Of a DNA stretch of 10,036 nucleotides, positions 1 through 7,619 are shown in pieces. The stretch lies in assembly GCA_937901745.1 (NCBI GenBank), contig CALGSZ010000115.1:1-10036 (forward strand), given 5' to 3'. The notes beneath the pieces are model-generated. The model was not told the DNA's origin and made no database searches. It saw only the letters and a program-made list of their open reading frames with translations. This DNA is from an uncultured Chloroflexota bacterium (GTDB lineage: Bacteria > Chloroflexota > Chloroflexia > Thermomicrobiales > UBA6265). Within the stretch, counting starts at the first letter, position 1; each line of letters begins with the position of its first letter. Made by a program: the position numbers and the translations under genes.

Positions 1-107
1 CCGGCGTCGCGGGCCTACCGGCCGTTGCGGCCGAGTATCGGCTGGAGGTCGGCGCCGAGATGCTGAGGAGGGCGGTCTGGTCGATGGAGAACAGGGAGGA
101 TTCGTGA
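1..107 (+). CDS. C-terminal end of FAD-binding subunit of a molybdenum hydroxylase (CoxM-like), partial
   Basis: Reading from base 3, an open frame of 34 codons runs to a TGA at 105-107. Its last residues include AEYRLEVGAEMLRRAVWSM, which resembles the helical C-terminus of the FAD-binding medium subunit of CO-dehydrogenase-like/xanthine dehydrogenase family enzymes (a conserved YR followed by an RRA helix). That subunit carries electrons from the Fe-S centres to FAD and on to the acceptor. The TGA overlaps the GTG of the following 2Fe-2S subunit by 4 bp, and the order FAD, Fe-S, Mo is the coxMSL order. The 5' part lies outside the window, so no FAD-binding motif can be seen. The call depends on the short tail plus context; the reading frame itself is more certain than the family. 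Confidence 0.72.
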   Translation, partial: GVAGLPAVAAEYRLEVGAEMLRRAVWSMENREDS

Positions 108-598
108 AAGAAGTTGCGGCGGAGAGCCGGACCGAGATAACACTCACCGTCAACGGTGTCGCCCACACCGTTCAAGTTTCTCCACGCAGGCTCCTCGCCG
201 ACGTCCTGCGCGACGACATCGGCCTGAAGGGCACGAATCTCGGCTGTGAGCACGGGTACTGCGGGGCCTGCACCGTGCTGGTCGACGGGGAGACCGTTCG
301 CAGCTGCCTCACCCTCGCGGTAGCAGTGGACGGAGCAGACATAACGACGGTCGAAGGTCTATCTGGCAGCGACGAGCTCAACGATCTGCAGCGCGCTTTC
401 CAGGAAGCACACGCTCTGCAGTGCGGGTTCTGCACTCCAGGATTTCTCATCACCGCCACGGAATTGCTCGACAGCACCGAGGGGCCTCTCACCGAGCAAC
501 AGATCCGTGAAGCGATCGCCGGGAACATCTGCCGGTGTACGGGATACGTCCACATCGTCGAAGCCATTCGGCGAGTGTCGGAAGCGAGGGCGGGATGA
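104..598 (+). CDS. 2Fe-2S subunit of molybdenum hydroxylase (CoxS/XdhC-type small subunit)
   Basis: This 164-residue protein is the usual length for the small iron-sulfur subunit of xanthine dehydrogenase/CO-dehydrogenase-like hydroxylases. The N-terminal plant-ferredoxin-like domain (about residues 10-80) has Cys48, Cys53, Cys56 and Cys68, the C-x4-C-x2-C-x11-C set that holds one 2Fe-2S cluster. The C-terminal four-helix domain (about 85-160) has Cys107, Cys110, Cys143 and Cys145, in the CGFCTPG and NICRCTGY motifs, for the second cluster near the Mo cofactor. All eight ligands are present, so the protein should be functional. The GTG start at 104 is preceded by GGGAGGA at 94-100 and overlaps the upstream stop (GTGA); its own stop overlaps the next gene's ATG (ATGA). 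Its role is to pass electrons from the Mo site to the FAD subunit in the cytoplasm. Confidence 0.96.
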   Translation: MKEVAAESRTEITLTVNGVAHTVQVSPRRLLADVLRDDIGLKGTNLGCEHGYCGACTVLVDGETVRSCLTLAVAVDGADITTVEGLSGSDELNDLQRAFQEAHALQCGFCTPGFLITATELLDSTEGPLTEQQIREAIAGNICRCTGYVHIVEAIRRVSEARAG

Positions 599-2949
599 CC
601 ACCTTTCATGAGCCTCGCTTCGTTGGAGCCCGGGTAGCGAGGGTCGAGGATCCTCGTTTCCTGACCGGTCAAGGCCGCTATGTCTCCAACCAGGTGGTTG
701 CGGGCATGCGTCACGCCCGTTTTGTCCGGTCACCCTTCGCCCATGCCCGCATCGTTTCGGTCGACACATCTGCCGTCCCCTCCGGGGTGGCGGTGTTCAC
801 AGGGGAAGACTGGGCGTCGTACGCCATCGAATGCACCAGTCGTTACGAAGGGTTTCAATCCGCCGCCATGCCGGTTCTCGCCGTTGGGAAGGTGCGATAC
901 GTAGGCGAGCCGGTGGCGATGGTGGTGGCCGACGACCCCTATGAGGCGGAGGACGCAGCGGAGCTGATCCTGATCGACTACGACCCGCTCGAGCCGGTCA
1001 CGTCCATCGAGCAGGCGCTCAGCGAAGGCGCTCCTCTGATCCATGAGCACTGGACGTCCAACCTCTACGTGCCCCGGGCGTACACCTCTCCGGACTATGA
1101 CGAGAAAGTGAGAGAGGCGACCCGGACGGTGTCCGGCCGGTTCGTCAACAGCCGCCACAGCGGTGTTCCTATGGAAGGGCGTGCTGTTCTCGCCGAGGTC
1201 GTCGACGGCGAAATCGTCGTGCGCACCGCAACCCAAATTCCACATCTGATCAGGACGGCGATAGCCAACGCTCTCGGAATCAGCGAGAACAGCGTTCGCG
1301 TCATCTCACCCGATGTCGGCGGGGGCTTCGGCGTCAAGGCGCAGGCGTACCCCGAAGAAGTGGCCTGCGCGCTCGCCGCACGTTCCCTAGGTGCTCCAGT
1401 GAAGTGGATCGAGGATCGCAGGGAGCACTTCCTCGCATCCCACCACTCCAGACAGCACGTCCACGATGCCACCCTCCACTTCGACGACGAGGGCCGGATA
1501 AGAGCTCTCACGGCTGCCGTGTACGTCGACATGGGGGCGTACTCGGTTTTCCCGTGGACGTCGACGATGGACACGGGTATGGCGATGGGCATCCTCCCCG
1601 GTCCATACAGGTTCACCGGCTACAAGGTGAACGGCTTCCCGACCTGCACCAACAAGACTCCTTACGGCGCTTACCGAGGCGTTTCCCGGCCGGCGGCGTG
1701 CTTCACGATCGAGCGCCTCGTCGATTGGATGGCTCGCGACCGGGGGATCGACCGGCTCGAAGCGAGGCGCCGAAATCTCGTGAGAAAGGACGACTACCCG
1801 TGGACCAACGCGGGTGGCCTCGTCTACGACGGGGGGTCGCTCGAAGAGTCGATCGACGTGATGAGAGAGTGGATCGGATACGACGATCTCGTCCAACGGC
1901 TCGCCGAAGAACGCCGTCGCGGTCGCCTCGTCGGTCTGGGGATGGCGATCTTCACCGAACAGTCCGCTCATACCACCGAGGAGTTCAAGAAGCGGGGCGT
2001 TCCGATCGTCTTCGGATACGAAACAGCCACTCTACGGCTGGACTCCACGGGTAACCTGACCATCGCGACGTCGATCCACAACCATGGTCAAGGCCTGGAG
2101 ACGACGCTCGCCCAGTTCGCCGGAGAGGTGCTCGGGATTCCCCTGGAGCGAATCAAGGTGGTCTTCGGCGACACCAACCAGGTCGCGTACGGTGCCGGCA
2201 CGTTCGCCAGTCGCTCAGCGGTCCTAGCTGGCGGGGCGGCCCGCCTCGCTGCAACAGATCTACGCGAAAAGCTCGCCCGAGTCGCGGCGCACCTGCTCGA
2301 GGTGTCCGAGGCCGACCTGGTCTTCCACGAAGAGGGGGTGTCCGTCGTCGGCAGCCCCGAGTCGACGATCTCGATGGCGGAGCTCTGCCGCATCATCTAT
2401 CAACGGCCTGACCTCCTGCCGGAGGGAGTCACCCCCACCCTCGAGGCGACCCGCACCTACGACGCGCCACCAGGAACAGGCACCTACACGAATGCATTCC
2501 ATGTCGGGACCGTCGAGGTCGACGAGCACACCGGGGTGGTGAACATCACGGGCTACTGGGTGGTCGAAGACTGTGGCGTGATGATCAACCCTCTCGTGGT
2601 CGAAGGCCAGATCCACGGCGGAGTCGCCCAGGGGATCGGGTCCGCTCTGTTCGAGGAGATGGTCTACGACGAGGACGGCCAGCTGTTGACCACCACGTTC
2701 ATGGACTATCTCCTCCCGACCGCCCTCGACGTTCCCCACATCGCGACACGTCACCTCGAGACCCCCTCTCCCAACACCATCGGCGGCATCAAAGGGATGG
2801 GCGAAGGTGGGGCCATAGCACCGGCTGCCGTCATCGCTGGCGCCGTGGAAGACGCCCTTAGCGAGATAGGTCCGGTGTGGATTTCCGAGGTGCCACTGAC
2901 CCCTGAGCGCGTCCTTCGATACATCCGCCAGGCAAAGGAGAACCGGTGA
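595..2949 (+). CDS. Molybdopterin-binding large subunit of molybdenum hydroxylase (CoxL/XdhA-like)
   Basis: The 784-residue product is the catalytic subunit of a xanthine dehydrogenase-family hydroxylase. The N-terminal aldehyde oxidase a/b hammerhead domain (about 10-135) opens with RVEDPRFLTGQGRYV (16-30). The Mo-cofactor domain follows, with GGGFGVK (242-248), the active-site loop AYRGVSRP (359-366), HGQG (497-500), GVAQGIG (676-682) and GMGEGG (734-739), where Glu737 is the expected catalytic base. The loop lacks the Cys of the AYxCSFR signature of form I CO dehydrogenase, so the substrate is probably an organic aldehyde, purine or other N-heterocycle. I chose ATG 595, which overlaps the upstream stop as ATGA and has GAGGG at 586-590. 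The frame stays open upstream to a GTG at 535, but the extra 20 residues would come from the coding region of the Fe-S subunit and do not resemble the family. Confidence 0.95.
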   Translation: MTTFHEPRFVGARVARVEDPRFLTGQGRYVSNQVVAGMRHARFVRSPFAHARIVSVDTSAVPSGVAVFTGEDWASYAIECTSRYEGFQSAAMPVLAVGKVRYVGEPVAMVVADDPYEAEDAAELILIDYDPLEPVTSIEQALSEGAPLIHEHWTSNLYVPRAYTSPDYDEKVREATRTVSGRFVNSRHSGVPMEGRAVLAEVVDGEIVVRTATQIPHLIRTAIANALGISENSVRVISPDVGGGFGVKAQAYPEEVACALAARSLGAPVKWIEDRREHFLASHHSRQHVHDATLHFDDEGRIRALTAAVYVDMGAYSVFPWTSTMDTGMAMGILPGPYRFTGYKVNGFPTCTNKTPYGAYRGVSRPAACFTIERLVDWMARDRGIDRLEARRRNLVRKDDYPWTNAGGLVYDGGSLEESIDVMREWIGYDDLVQRLAEERRRGRLVGLGMAIFTEQSAHTTEEFKKRGVPIVFGYETATLRLDSTGNLTIATSIHNHGQGLETTLAQFAGEVLGIPLERIKVVFGDTNQVAYGAGTFASRSAVLAGGAARLAATDLREKLARVAAHLLEVSEADLVFHEEGVSVVGSPESTISMAELCRIIYQRPDLLPEGVTPTLEATRTYDAPPGTGTYTNAFHVGTVEVDEHTGVVNITGYWVVEDCGVMINPLVVEGQIHGGVAQGIGSALFEEMVYDEDGQLLTTTFMDYLLPTALDVPHIATRHLETPSPNTIGGIKGMGEGGAIAPAAVIAGAVEDALSEIGPVWISEVPLTPERVLRYIRQAKENR

Positions 2950-4400
2950 GCTCTCGCTTCTCGGTTGCGGCCGTTCAGTTGGAGTCACTGGAAGGCCTCG
3001 GTTTCGACGAGTCTTGGGATCGGGTGGCAAAGACGGTGGCATCCGCCGCCGAAGTGGGTGCCGACCTCGTCGTCCTGCCCGAGATGTGGTTTCCCGGCTA
3101 CTTCGCGTTCCGCTCTTACCGGGAGGCCGCCGGACACGCCCCTGAGGTCCGAGAGCGCTTGGCGGAGCTGGCTCAGCAGCACTCGATCCTGCTCCATGGC
3201 GGGTCGTTCGTAGAGGAACGGAACGGCTTGCTCTACAACACGAGCGTTCTCGTGGGGGCGGCAGGCGATGTCGCCGAATACCGGAAGATCCACTTGTTCG
3301 GGTTCGGCTCTCGCGAGCCGGAAGTGCTCACCCCGGGATCCGAGGTGACCGTCGTCGACACTCCCTTGGGGAGGATCGGCATGGCAGTCTGCTACGACCT
3401 CCGCTTCCCCGAGTTGTTCCGCGAGATGACAGACCGAGGAGCGGAGCTCATTCTCGTCGCCTCGGCGTGGCCACATCCGAGGATCGAAGCCTGGCGGACC
3501 TTGGTGACAGCTCGGGCCATCGAGAATCAGGTGTACATCGTCGCCGCCAACGGCGTCGGTGCTACTACGTCGGGTCCGACCCTGTGTGGCAGGTCCCTGA
3601 TCGTCGATCCGTGGGGCACTCCCCTTGCTTCCGCCGGCGACGAACCCGGATTGGTGGTTGCGACGGTGGAGCGGCAAGCCATAGACGACGCTCGTTGTCG
3701 TCTGCGTCAGCTCGCTGACCGCCGACTCCTCACCGGGATCAGGCCTCGACTCAGCTTTCGTCGACCCGACGAAAGGCCCCTTGTCATGGACGTCGAGCGA
3801 GTTGCGGTCGCCGGCTACACGGGGCGGAATCAGGAGGCAGTGAAGGCGTATGTGGCGAAGCTCGAGGAGGAAGGCATCGCGCCCCCGCCGTCCGTTCCGA
3901 TGGTCTTCGAGGTCGGCGCGGACCGAGTGGTGGCGCACGACGCCATCGATGTCACCGGCGGCCACACCTGTGGGGAAGTCGAATTCGTCTTGCTCGTCAC
4001 GGAGGAGGGGCTGCACGTCACGGTGGGATCGGACCACACCGACCGTGCACTCGAGAAGGACTCGATCCCGCTGTCGAAGCAGGTCGTTCCGAAGGTGGTG
4101 GCTCGTGAGGCATGGCGATGGGAGGACGTTGCGGATCACTGGGACCAGCTGCGCCTCACGTCGACCGTAGGTGTCGAAGGCCGCCCCTACCAAGAGACGG
4201 GCGTCGACTTTTTCCTGCATCCCGACGAGATCCTCGCCGTGACGGGCGCTTCGGTGGGGACCGTGGTTTTCGGCGGGAGTGTCTCGTCGTTGATCGGAGG
4301 ATTCGACTTCGACCCCGTCTTCTCAGGACGTCTCCACGACCCGGTGCTCGATCGCTCCATCACCTTCACGTACCGCAGCCGACCCTTGGAGGGAACATGA
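2946..4400 (+). CDS. Fusion of nitrilase-superfamily amidase and DUF2848 domain
   Basis: The 484-residue product has two parts. Residues 4-272 form a full carbon-nitrogen hydrolase domain with the Glu-Lys-Cys triad: Glu46 in LPEMWFPGY, Lys114 in YRKIHLF, Cys149 in VCYDLRFPE. The CYDLRFPE context resembles the Nit1/Nit2 omega-amidase-like branch more than aliphatic nitrilases or N-carbamoyl-amino-acid hydrolases, so a cytoplasmic amidase is the best guess. Residues about 278-480 match what I know of DUF2848, including AGYTGRN (289-295), GEVEFVLL (343-350), GSDHTDR (361-367), SKQ (377-379) and DHWDQL (397-402). No activity is known to me for that family. The GTG start overlaps the upstream stop by 4 bp and has AAGGAG at 2935-2940. 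A Met at residue 281 (base 3786) sits where a stand-alone DUF2848 protein would begin, so a second product is possible. The physiological substrate is unknown. Confidence 0.88.
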   Translation: MSSRFSVAAVQLESLEGLGFDESWDRVAKTVASAAEVGADLVVLPEMWFPGYFAFRSYREAAGHAPEVRERLAELAQQHSILLHGGSFVEERNGLLYNTSVLVGAAGDVAEYRKIHLFGFGSREPEVLTPGSEVTVVDTPLGRIGMAVCYDLRFPELFREMTDRGAELILVASAWPHPRIEAWRTLVTARAIENQVYIVAANGVGATTSGPTLCGRSLIVDPWGTPLASAGDEPGLVVATVERQAIDDARCRLRQLADRRLLTGIRPRLSFRRPDERPLVMDVERVAVAGYTGRNQEAVKAYVAKLEEEGIAPPPSVPMVFEVGADRVVAHDAIDVTGGHTCGEVEFVLLVTEEGLHVTVGSDHTDRALEKDSIPLSKQVVPKVVAREAWRWEDVADHWDQLRLTSTVGVEGRPYQETGVDFFLHPDEILAVTGASVGTVVFGGSVSSLIGGFDFDPVFSGRLHDPVLDRSITFTYRSRPLEGT

Positions 4401-5089
4401 TCGACAAGTCACCTGTCGGTTTCATCGACCCCGAGTTGATTCCCTGGCAGCCTGAGGCCGGGATCAGCGGTCTGTTCTCCAAGACACTCAGCAGGTGCGA
4501 GGAAACGGGGAGCTACACCCGTCTCCTCAAGTTCCTTCCCGGTACGGACACGTCACCCGCCGGCGTCCAATCACACGATCACCTCGAGGAGTTGTGGATT
4601 GTCGAAGGGGCCATCCACGATCTCACCCTCGACCAGAACTTCGTGGCTGGCATGTACGCCAATCGGCTGCTCCACATGGAGCACGGCCCCTGGAAGGCCC
4701 CCAACGGGGCCGTCACTTTCGAACTGAGAGACAACGACCCCGATGGGCGGATCCAGAAGGAACAGCTCGAGTTCTTCGATCCGTCGCTCCGAGAGTGGGA
4801 GGGGGTCGACGAAGAGGCCGGAGTCTTCGTGAAGACGTTGACCCACTGCCCTGCCACCGGCTCTTACGGGCGTCTGGTCAGGTTCCGCCCGGGGGCCGAT
4901 GGCGTGCCTGCCATCGATGGCGAACACGGGCGCAGCGAGCTCTGGGTCGTTTCGGGCGTGCTCACGAATCGCGACACGGGGGAAGCGCATGCTGCCGGGA
5001 CCTACGGCAACGTCGATGTCGATCTGCTCGACGGGTCCTGGAGTTCCCCTGTCGGTTGCGTCGTATTCGAGGTTCGGAACCGGATCTAG
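4397..5089 (+). CDS. Tandem cupin (bicupin) protein, ChrR-like cupin repeats
   Basis: The 230-residue product consists of two cupin repeats, about 8-111 and 126-228, that align with each other: CEETGSYTRLLKFLPG with CPATGSYGRLVRFRPG, and EELWIVEG with SELWVVSG. Both resemble the ChrR-type cupin family, whose members bind a metal or a small ligand and act as oxygenases, isomerases or sensors. Repeat 1 keeps a plausible metal site (His60, His62, Glu65, and His93 or His96). Repeat 2 keeps only His177 and Glu181, with Arg179 and Asp209/Asp212 at the other positions. ATG 4397 overlaps the upstream stop (ATGA) and has GGAGGG at 4388-4393. The frame is open further upstream, but that part lies inside the DUF2848 coding region. 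Co-translation with the amidase fusion suggests a role in the same pathway; the reaction, if any, is unknown. Confidence 0.87.
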   Translation: MIDKSPVGFIDPELIPWQPEAGISGLFSKTLSRCEETGSYTRLLKFLPGTDTSPAGVQSHDHLEELWIVEGAIHDLTLDQNFVAGMYANRLLHMEHGPWKAPNGAVTFELRDNDPDGRIQKEQLEFFDPSLREWEGVDEEAGVFVKTLTHCPATGSYGRLVRFRPGADGVPAIDGEHGRSELWVVSGVLTNRDTGEAHAAGTYGNVDVDLLDGSWSSPVGCVVFEVRNRI

Positions 5090-5092
5090 GAC

Positions 5093-5953
5093 GTGAGCCC
5101 CTTCCTCCAGCTAGCCGCTCTTGGGGTAGCCCAGGGATCCTTCCTGCTACTCGCCTCCCTCGGGTTCGCACTGACGCGACGGGTCGAGGGGTTCCTGAAC
5201 ATCGCCCACGCGCAGTACCTGTCGGTCTCCGCTTTCGTGACCTTCTTCCTCAACAACACGCTCGGGCTGCATTTCGCAGGGGCTGCGCTGGCTGGTGTAT
5301 TGGCGGCGATCGGGGTGGGATTCCTCGTCGGCAAGGTGGTGTTCGAGCCGATACGGCGCCTTGGGCCCGCGGTGGCATTGATCACCTCCGTCGGCGTCGT
5401 GTACATGCTGGAGGGGATCATCGAGATCGCCGTTGGGACGGGGTCATTCCTCGTGACCCTCCCCAGGCTGGCCCCAGTACGAGTGGGGCCGGTGACCATC
5501 ACGTTCTATCAGGTGATGGTGGTGATCGCGGCCTTGGTCGTCACGCTGCTCACCGCCTGGTATCTGGAAAGAACCCGGATGGGAACGGCCATCCGAATCA
5601 CTTCACTCGACCGTAATCTCGGAGCATCGCGCGGAGTCGACGTTCGGCGCGCCTCGAACGCCGCTTGGATCGTGTCATCGGCACTCGCAGGGATCGCCGG
5701 CGTCGCCCTCGCGGTCCTCGGCGCCTTGACGACCACCAAGGGCTTCGAGCAGATCCTCATCATTCTCGCTGTTTCCTTGTTGGCTGGCGTGGGGTCGATC
5801 TCCGCTCTTGCGATCTCCGCTTTCGCCATCGGAATCGCCAGGGAGATCTCACTTCTTTGGATCTCGGCCGGATTCCGGGACATCATCGCCTTCGGGATCG
5901 TCATCCTCGTTCTCATCTTCATGCCGAACGGGATCGCAGGGAGGACGGAGTGA
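5093..5953 (+). CDS. livH: Branched-chain amino acid/amide-type ABC importer permease LivH
   Basis: This 286-residue, strongly hydrophobic inner-membrane protein has about eight membrane segments. The N-terminus (GVAQGSFLLLASLGFALTRR, then a Gly-Phe-Leu-Asn-Ile-Ala-His element around 33-39) matches the LivH pattern of an early helix followed by an N-x-A-H turn. Residues about 164-206 contain the cytoplasmic coupling loop that contacts the ATPases (GTAIRITSLDRNLGASRGVD, then a small-residue helix with SALAGIAG). The C-terminus PNGIAGR is typical of the family. The GTG start lies 3 bp after the cupin stop, with a weak TAGGA nearby, so translation probably depends on coupling. It pairs with the next gene's product to form the channel. 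The family imports branched-chain amino acids, urea, short amides and aromatic acids; the substrate here is not evident. The usual Gly after Ala-His is Ala40. Confidence 0.93.
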   Translation: MSPFLQLAALGVAQGSFLLLASLGFALTRRVEGFLNIAHAQYLSVSAFVTFFLNNTLGLHFAGAALAGVLAAIGVGFLVGKVVFEPIRRLGPAVALITSVGVVYMLEGIIEIAVGTGSFLVTLPRLAPVRVGPVTITFYQVMVVIAALVVTLLTAWYLERTRMGTAIRITSLDRNLGASRGVDVRRASNAAWIVSSALAGIAGVALAVLGALTTTKGFEQILIILAVSLLAGVGSISALAISAFAIGIAREISLLWISAGFRDIIAFGIVILVLIFMPNGIAGRTE

Positions 5954-6864
5954 GTCCGATCCTCGCTGCGCTCATCACCGTTGGGATCCTCGTCGGTATC
6001 TACGGCGTCGTCGCGATCGCGCTCAACTTCCAGTACGGGCAGGCCGGCATGATCAACTTCGGGGTAGTCGCCTACTTTGCCATTGGCGCGTACACATTCG
6101 CCATCCTCACCGCCGGCCCGCCGAGTGAGACCGCGTTGGACGCCTACCGCTGGGGCTTCGACGTGAATCCGCTCTTGGCTGCATTGATAGCCGGAGGCGT
6201 GGGAGTTCTCTTTGCAGCATTGTCGGGATGGCCAGCCTTACGCCTGCGTGGCGAGTACCTCGCCCTGACCACATTCGCCTTTGCCGAGGTGCTGCAATCG
6301 CTTCTCATAAACGTCCCTGCTGTCACCAACGGCACATCGGGGTTCTCGAACATCGTTCAACCGCTCCGAGGAAGCGTGGGCAACTACAACGTCTTCCTCC
6401 TGCTCGTCTCGTTGGGCCTGCTCGCCGTGACGCTGATCATCTTCGAGCGGCTCAAGCGGTCGCCATATGGCCGACTGCTGCAGGCGATCAAGAACGATGA
6501 GCTGGGCGTCACCGCGACCGGGCAGGTCCCGGAGCGATACCGGAGACAGGTGTTCTTCCTCACCGCCTTCTTCGTGGCGCTCGCAGGAGTGATCTATGTG
6601 GTCTGGCTCACGATTGCGCGGCCGACGAGCTTCGGTGCCGAGATCACGTTCTTCGTCTGGATCGCCATGATCCTGGGAGGGGAAGGCAACAACTGGAGAG
6701 TCCTCGCCGGGGTCCTCGGGTTGACAGTGCTCGACGAGCTGATCGGTCAACTGCCCGTCCGATCCGTGAGGGGAGCCCAGATGCTCCAGGCGGGGCAAGT
6801 TTTCCTGACAGGTCTGTTGTTCGTCCTGGTCCTCCGTTGGCGTCAGCCGAAGGCAGGTTCGTGA
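5950..6864 (+). CDS. livM: Branched-chain amino acid/amide-type ABC importer permease LivM
   Basis: The 304-residue product is the second permease of the LIV-type importer. Family landmarks are ALNFQYGQAGMINFGVVAYF (24-43) followed by AIGAYT (44-49), RLRGEYLALTTFAFAE (98-113), TNGTSGFSN (126-134), and the coupling loop AIKNDELGVTATGQVPERYR (179-198) followed by a hydrophobic helix. ILGGEGNNW (241-249) corresponds to the conserved Gly-rich turn near the C-terminal end. The protein is at the compact end of the family, without the long N-terminal extension some LivM proteins carry. The GTG start overlaps the livH stop by 4 bp and has AGGGAGGA at 5938-5945, four bases upstream. The frame is open further upstream, but that part lies inside livH. 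The stop shares one base with the livG ATG (TGATG). Confidence 0.94.
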   Translation: MSPILAALITVGILVGIYGVVAIALNFQYGQAGMINFGVVAYFAIGAYTFAILTAGPPSETALDAYRWGFDVNPLLAALIAGGVGVLFAALSGWPALRLRGEYLALTTFAFAEVLQSLLINVPAVTNGTSGFSNIVQPLRGSVGNYNVFLLLVSLGLLAVTLIIFERLKRSPYGRLLQAIKNDELGVTATGQVPERYRRQVFFLTAFFVALAGVIYVVWLTIARPTSFGAEITFFVWIAMILGGEGNNWRVLAGVLGLTVLDELIGQLPVRSVRGAQMLQAGQVFLTGLLFVLVLRWRQPKAGS

Positions 6865-7619
6865 TGGCAGACGTCGTCCTCCGTTTCGACCGCGTTGTCC
6901 GCTACTTCGGTGGCTTGACCGCAGTGAACGAGTGCACGTTCGAGATCAGCGAAGGGGAGCTCGTCGGGCTCGTTGGTCCGAACGGCGCCGGCAAGTCGAC
7001 CGTGTTCAATCTCGCAAGTGGCTACTTGTCACCGAGCAGAGGCTCAGTGACGGTGGTTGGGCGAACCACTTCGGGCGCGCACCCAGCCGACTTGGCGCGC
7101 AGCGGAGTGGGTCGAACGTTCCAGACTCCGGTCGCCTTTCGAGACCTGAGCGTCCTCGACAACGTACTGGTTGCCGCTCCTGTGCATCGGCCGCTCCTCT
7201 CGGGCCTCCTCGGGATGTGGCGAGGCGAGGAGAAGGCCAATCGAACGCGGGCTCTACATCTGCTCGACCGGGTTGGTCTGAGCGACAGAGCTGATGACTT
7301 AGCCGCCGAGCTGTCCGGAGGAGAGCTTCGAATGCTCGAGGTAGCTCGCCAATTGTTCGCGAGTCCGAAACTGCTCCTCCTCGACGAGCCCACAGCGGGC
7401 GTGGCCCCCGCTCTCCAGGACAACCTCGCTGAGTTGATCCGATCCGTCAATCAGGACGGTGTCACCGTCGTCGTGGTCGAGCACAACCTCGGATTCCTTC
7501 TGCAACTCGTAGATCGAGTCATCTGCATGGCGAACGGGTCAGTCATCGCCGATGGCCCGCCCCAACAGGTCCGTGATGACCCCGATGTGATCGCCGCCTA
7601 TCTGGGGGATGAGACATGA
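6864..7619 (+). CDS. livG: ABC importer ATP-binding protein LivG
   Basis: The 251-residue cytoplasmic ATPase powers the importer. It has Walker A GPNGAGKST (38-46), Q-loop Gln87 in GRTFQTP, ABC signature LSGGE (150-154), Walker B LLLLDE (170-175) with catalytic Glu175, and the switch His207 in VVVEHNL. The GRTFQ element, the 110-125 insert and the C-terminal AAYLG end are typical of LivG rather than LivF. I place the start at ATG 6864 (MADVVLRF), which overlaps the livM stop as TGATG and has AGGCAGG at 6851-6857. An upstream GTG at 6837 would add nine residues from the livM coding region and is less likely. All catalytic residues are present. Confidence 0.96.
   Translation: MADVVLRFDRVVRYFGGLTAVNECTFEISEGELVGLVGPNGAGKSTVFNLASGYLSPSRGSVTVVGRTTSGAHPADLARSGVGRTFQTPVAFRDLSVLDNVLVAAPVHRPLLSGLLGMWRGEEKANRTRALHLLDRVGLSDRADDLAAELSGGELRMLEVARQLFASPKLLLLDEPTAGVAPALQDNLAELIRSVNQDGVTVVVVEHNLGFLLQLVDRVICMANGSVIADGPPQQVRDDPDVIAAYLGDET

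Noticed and set aside
535..594. Upstream GTG start extending the Mo subunit by 20 residues
   Set aside because: The extension overlaps the CRCTGY cluster-binding end of the Fe-S subunit. ATG 595 gives the usual family N-terminus, a ribosome binding site and an ATGA coupling junction.
595..2949. True aerobic CO dehydrogenase (form I CoxL)
   Set aside because: The active-site loop reads AYRGVSR and lacks the Cys that binds Cu in the AYxCSFR motif.
2985..4220. Long antisense open frame (about 411 codons) opposite the amidase-DUF2848 gene
   Set aside because: It lies wholly opposite a gene with clear domain matches. Its composition is rich in Arg, Pro and Ser, as expected from a GC-rich shadow frame, and no motif is recognisable.
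4495..5616. Long + strand open frame (about 373 codons) spanning the cupin-livH junction in another phase
   Set aside because: The translation is very Arg/Pro/Gly-rich without any domain and overlaps two well-supported genes.
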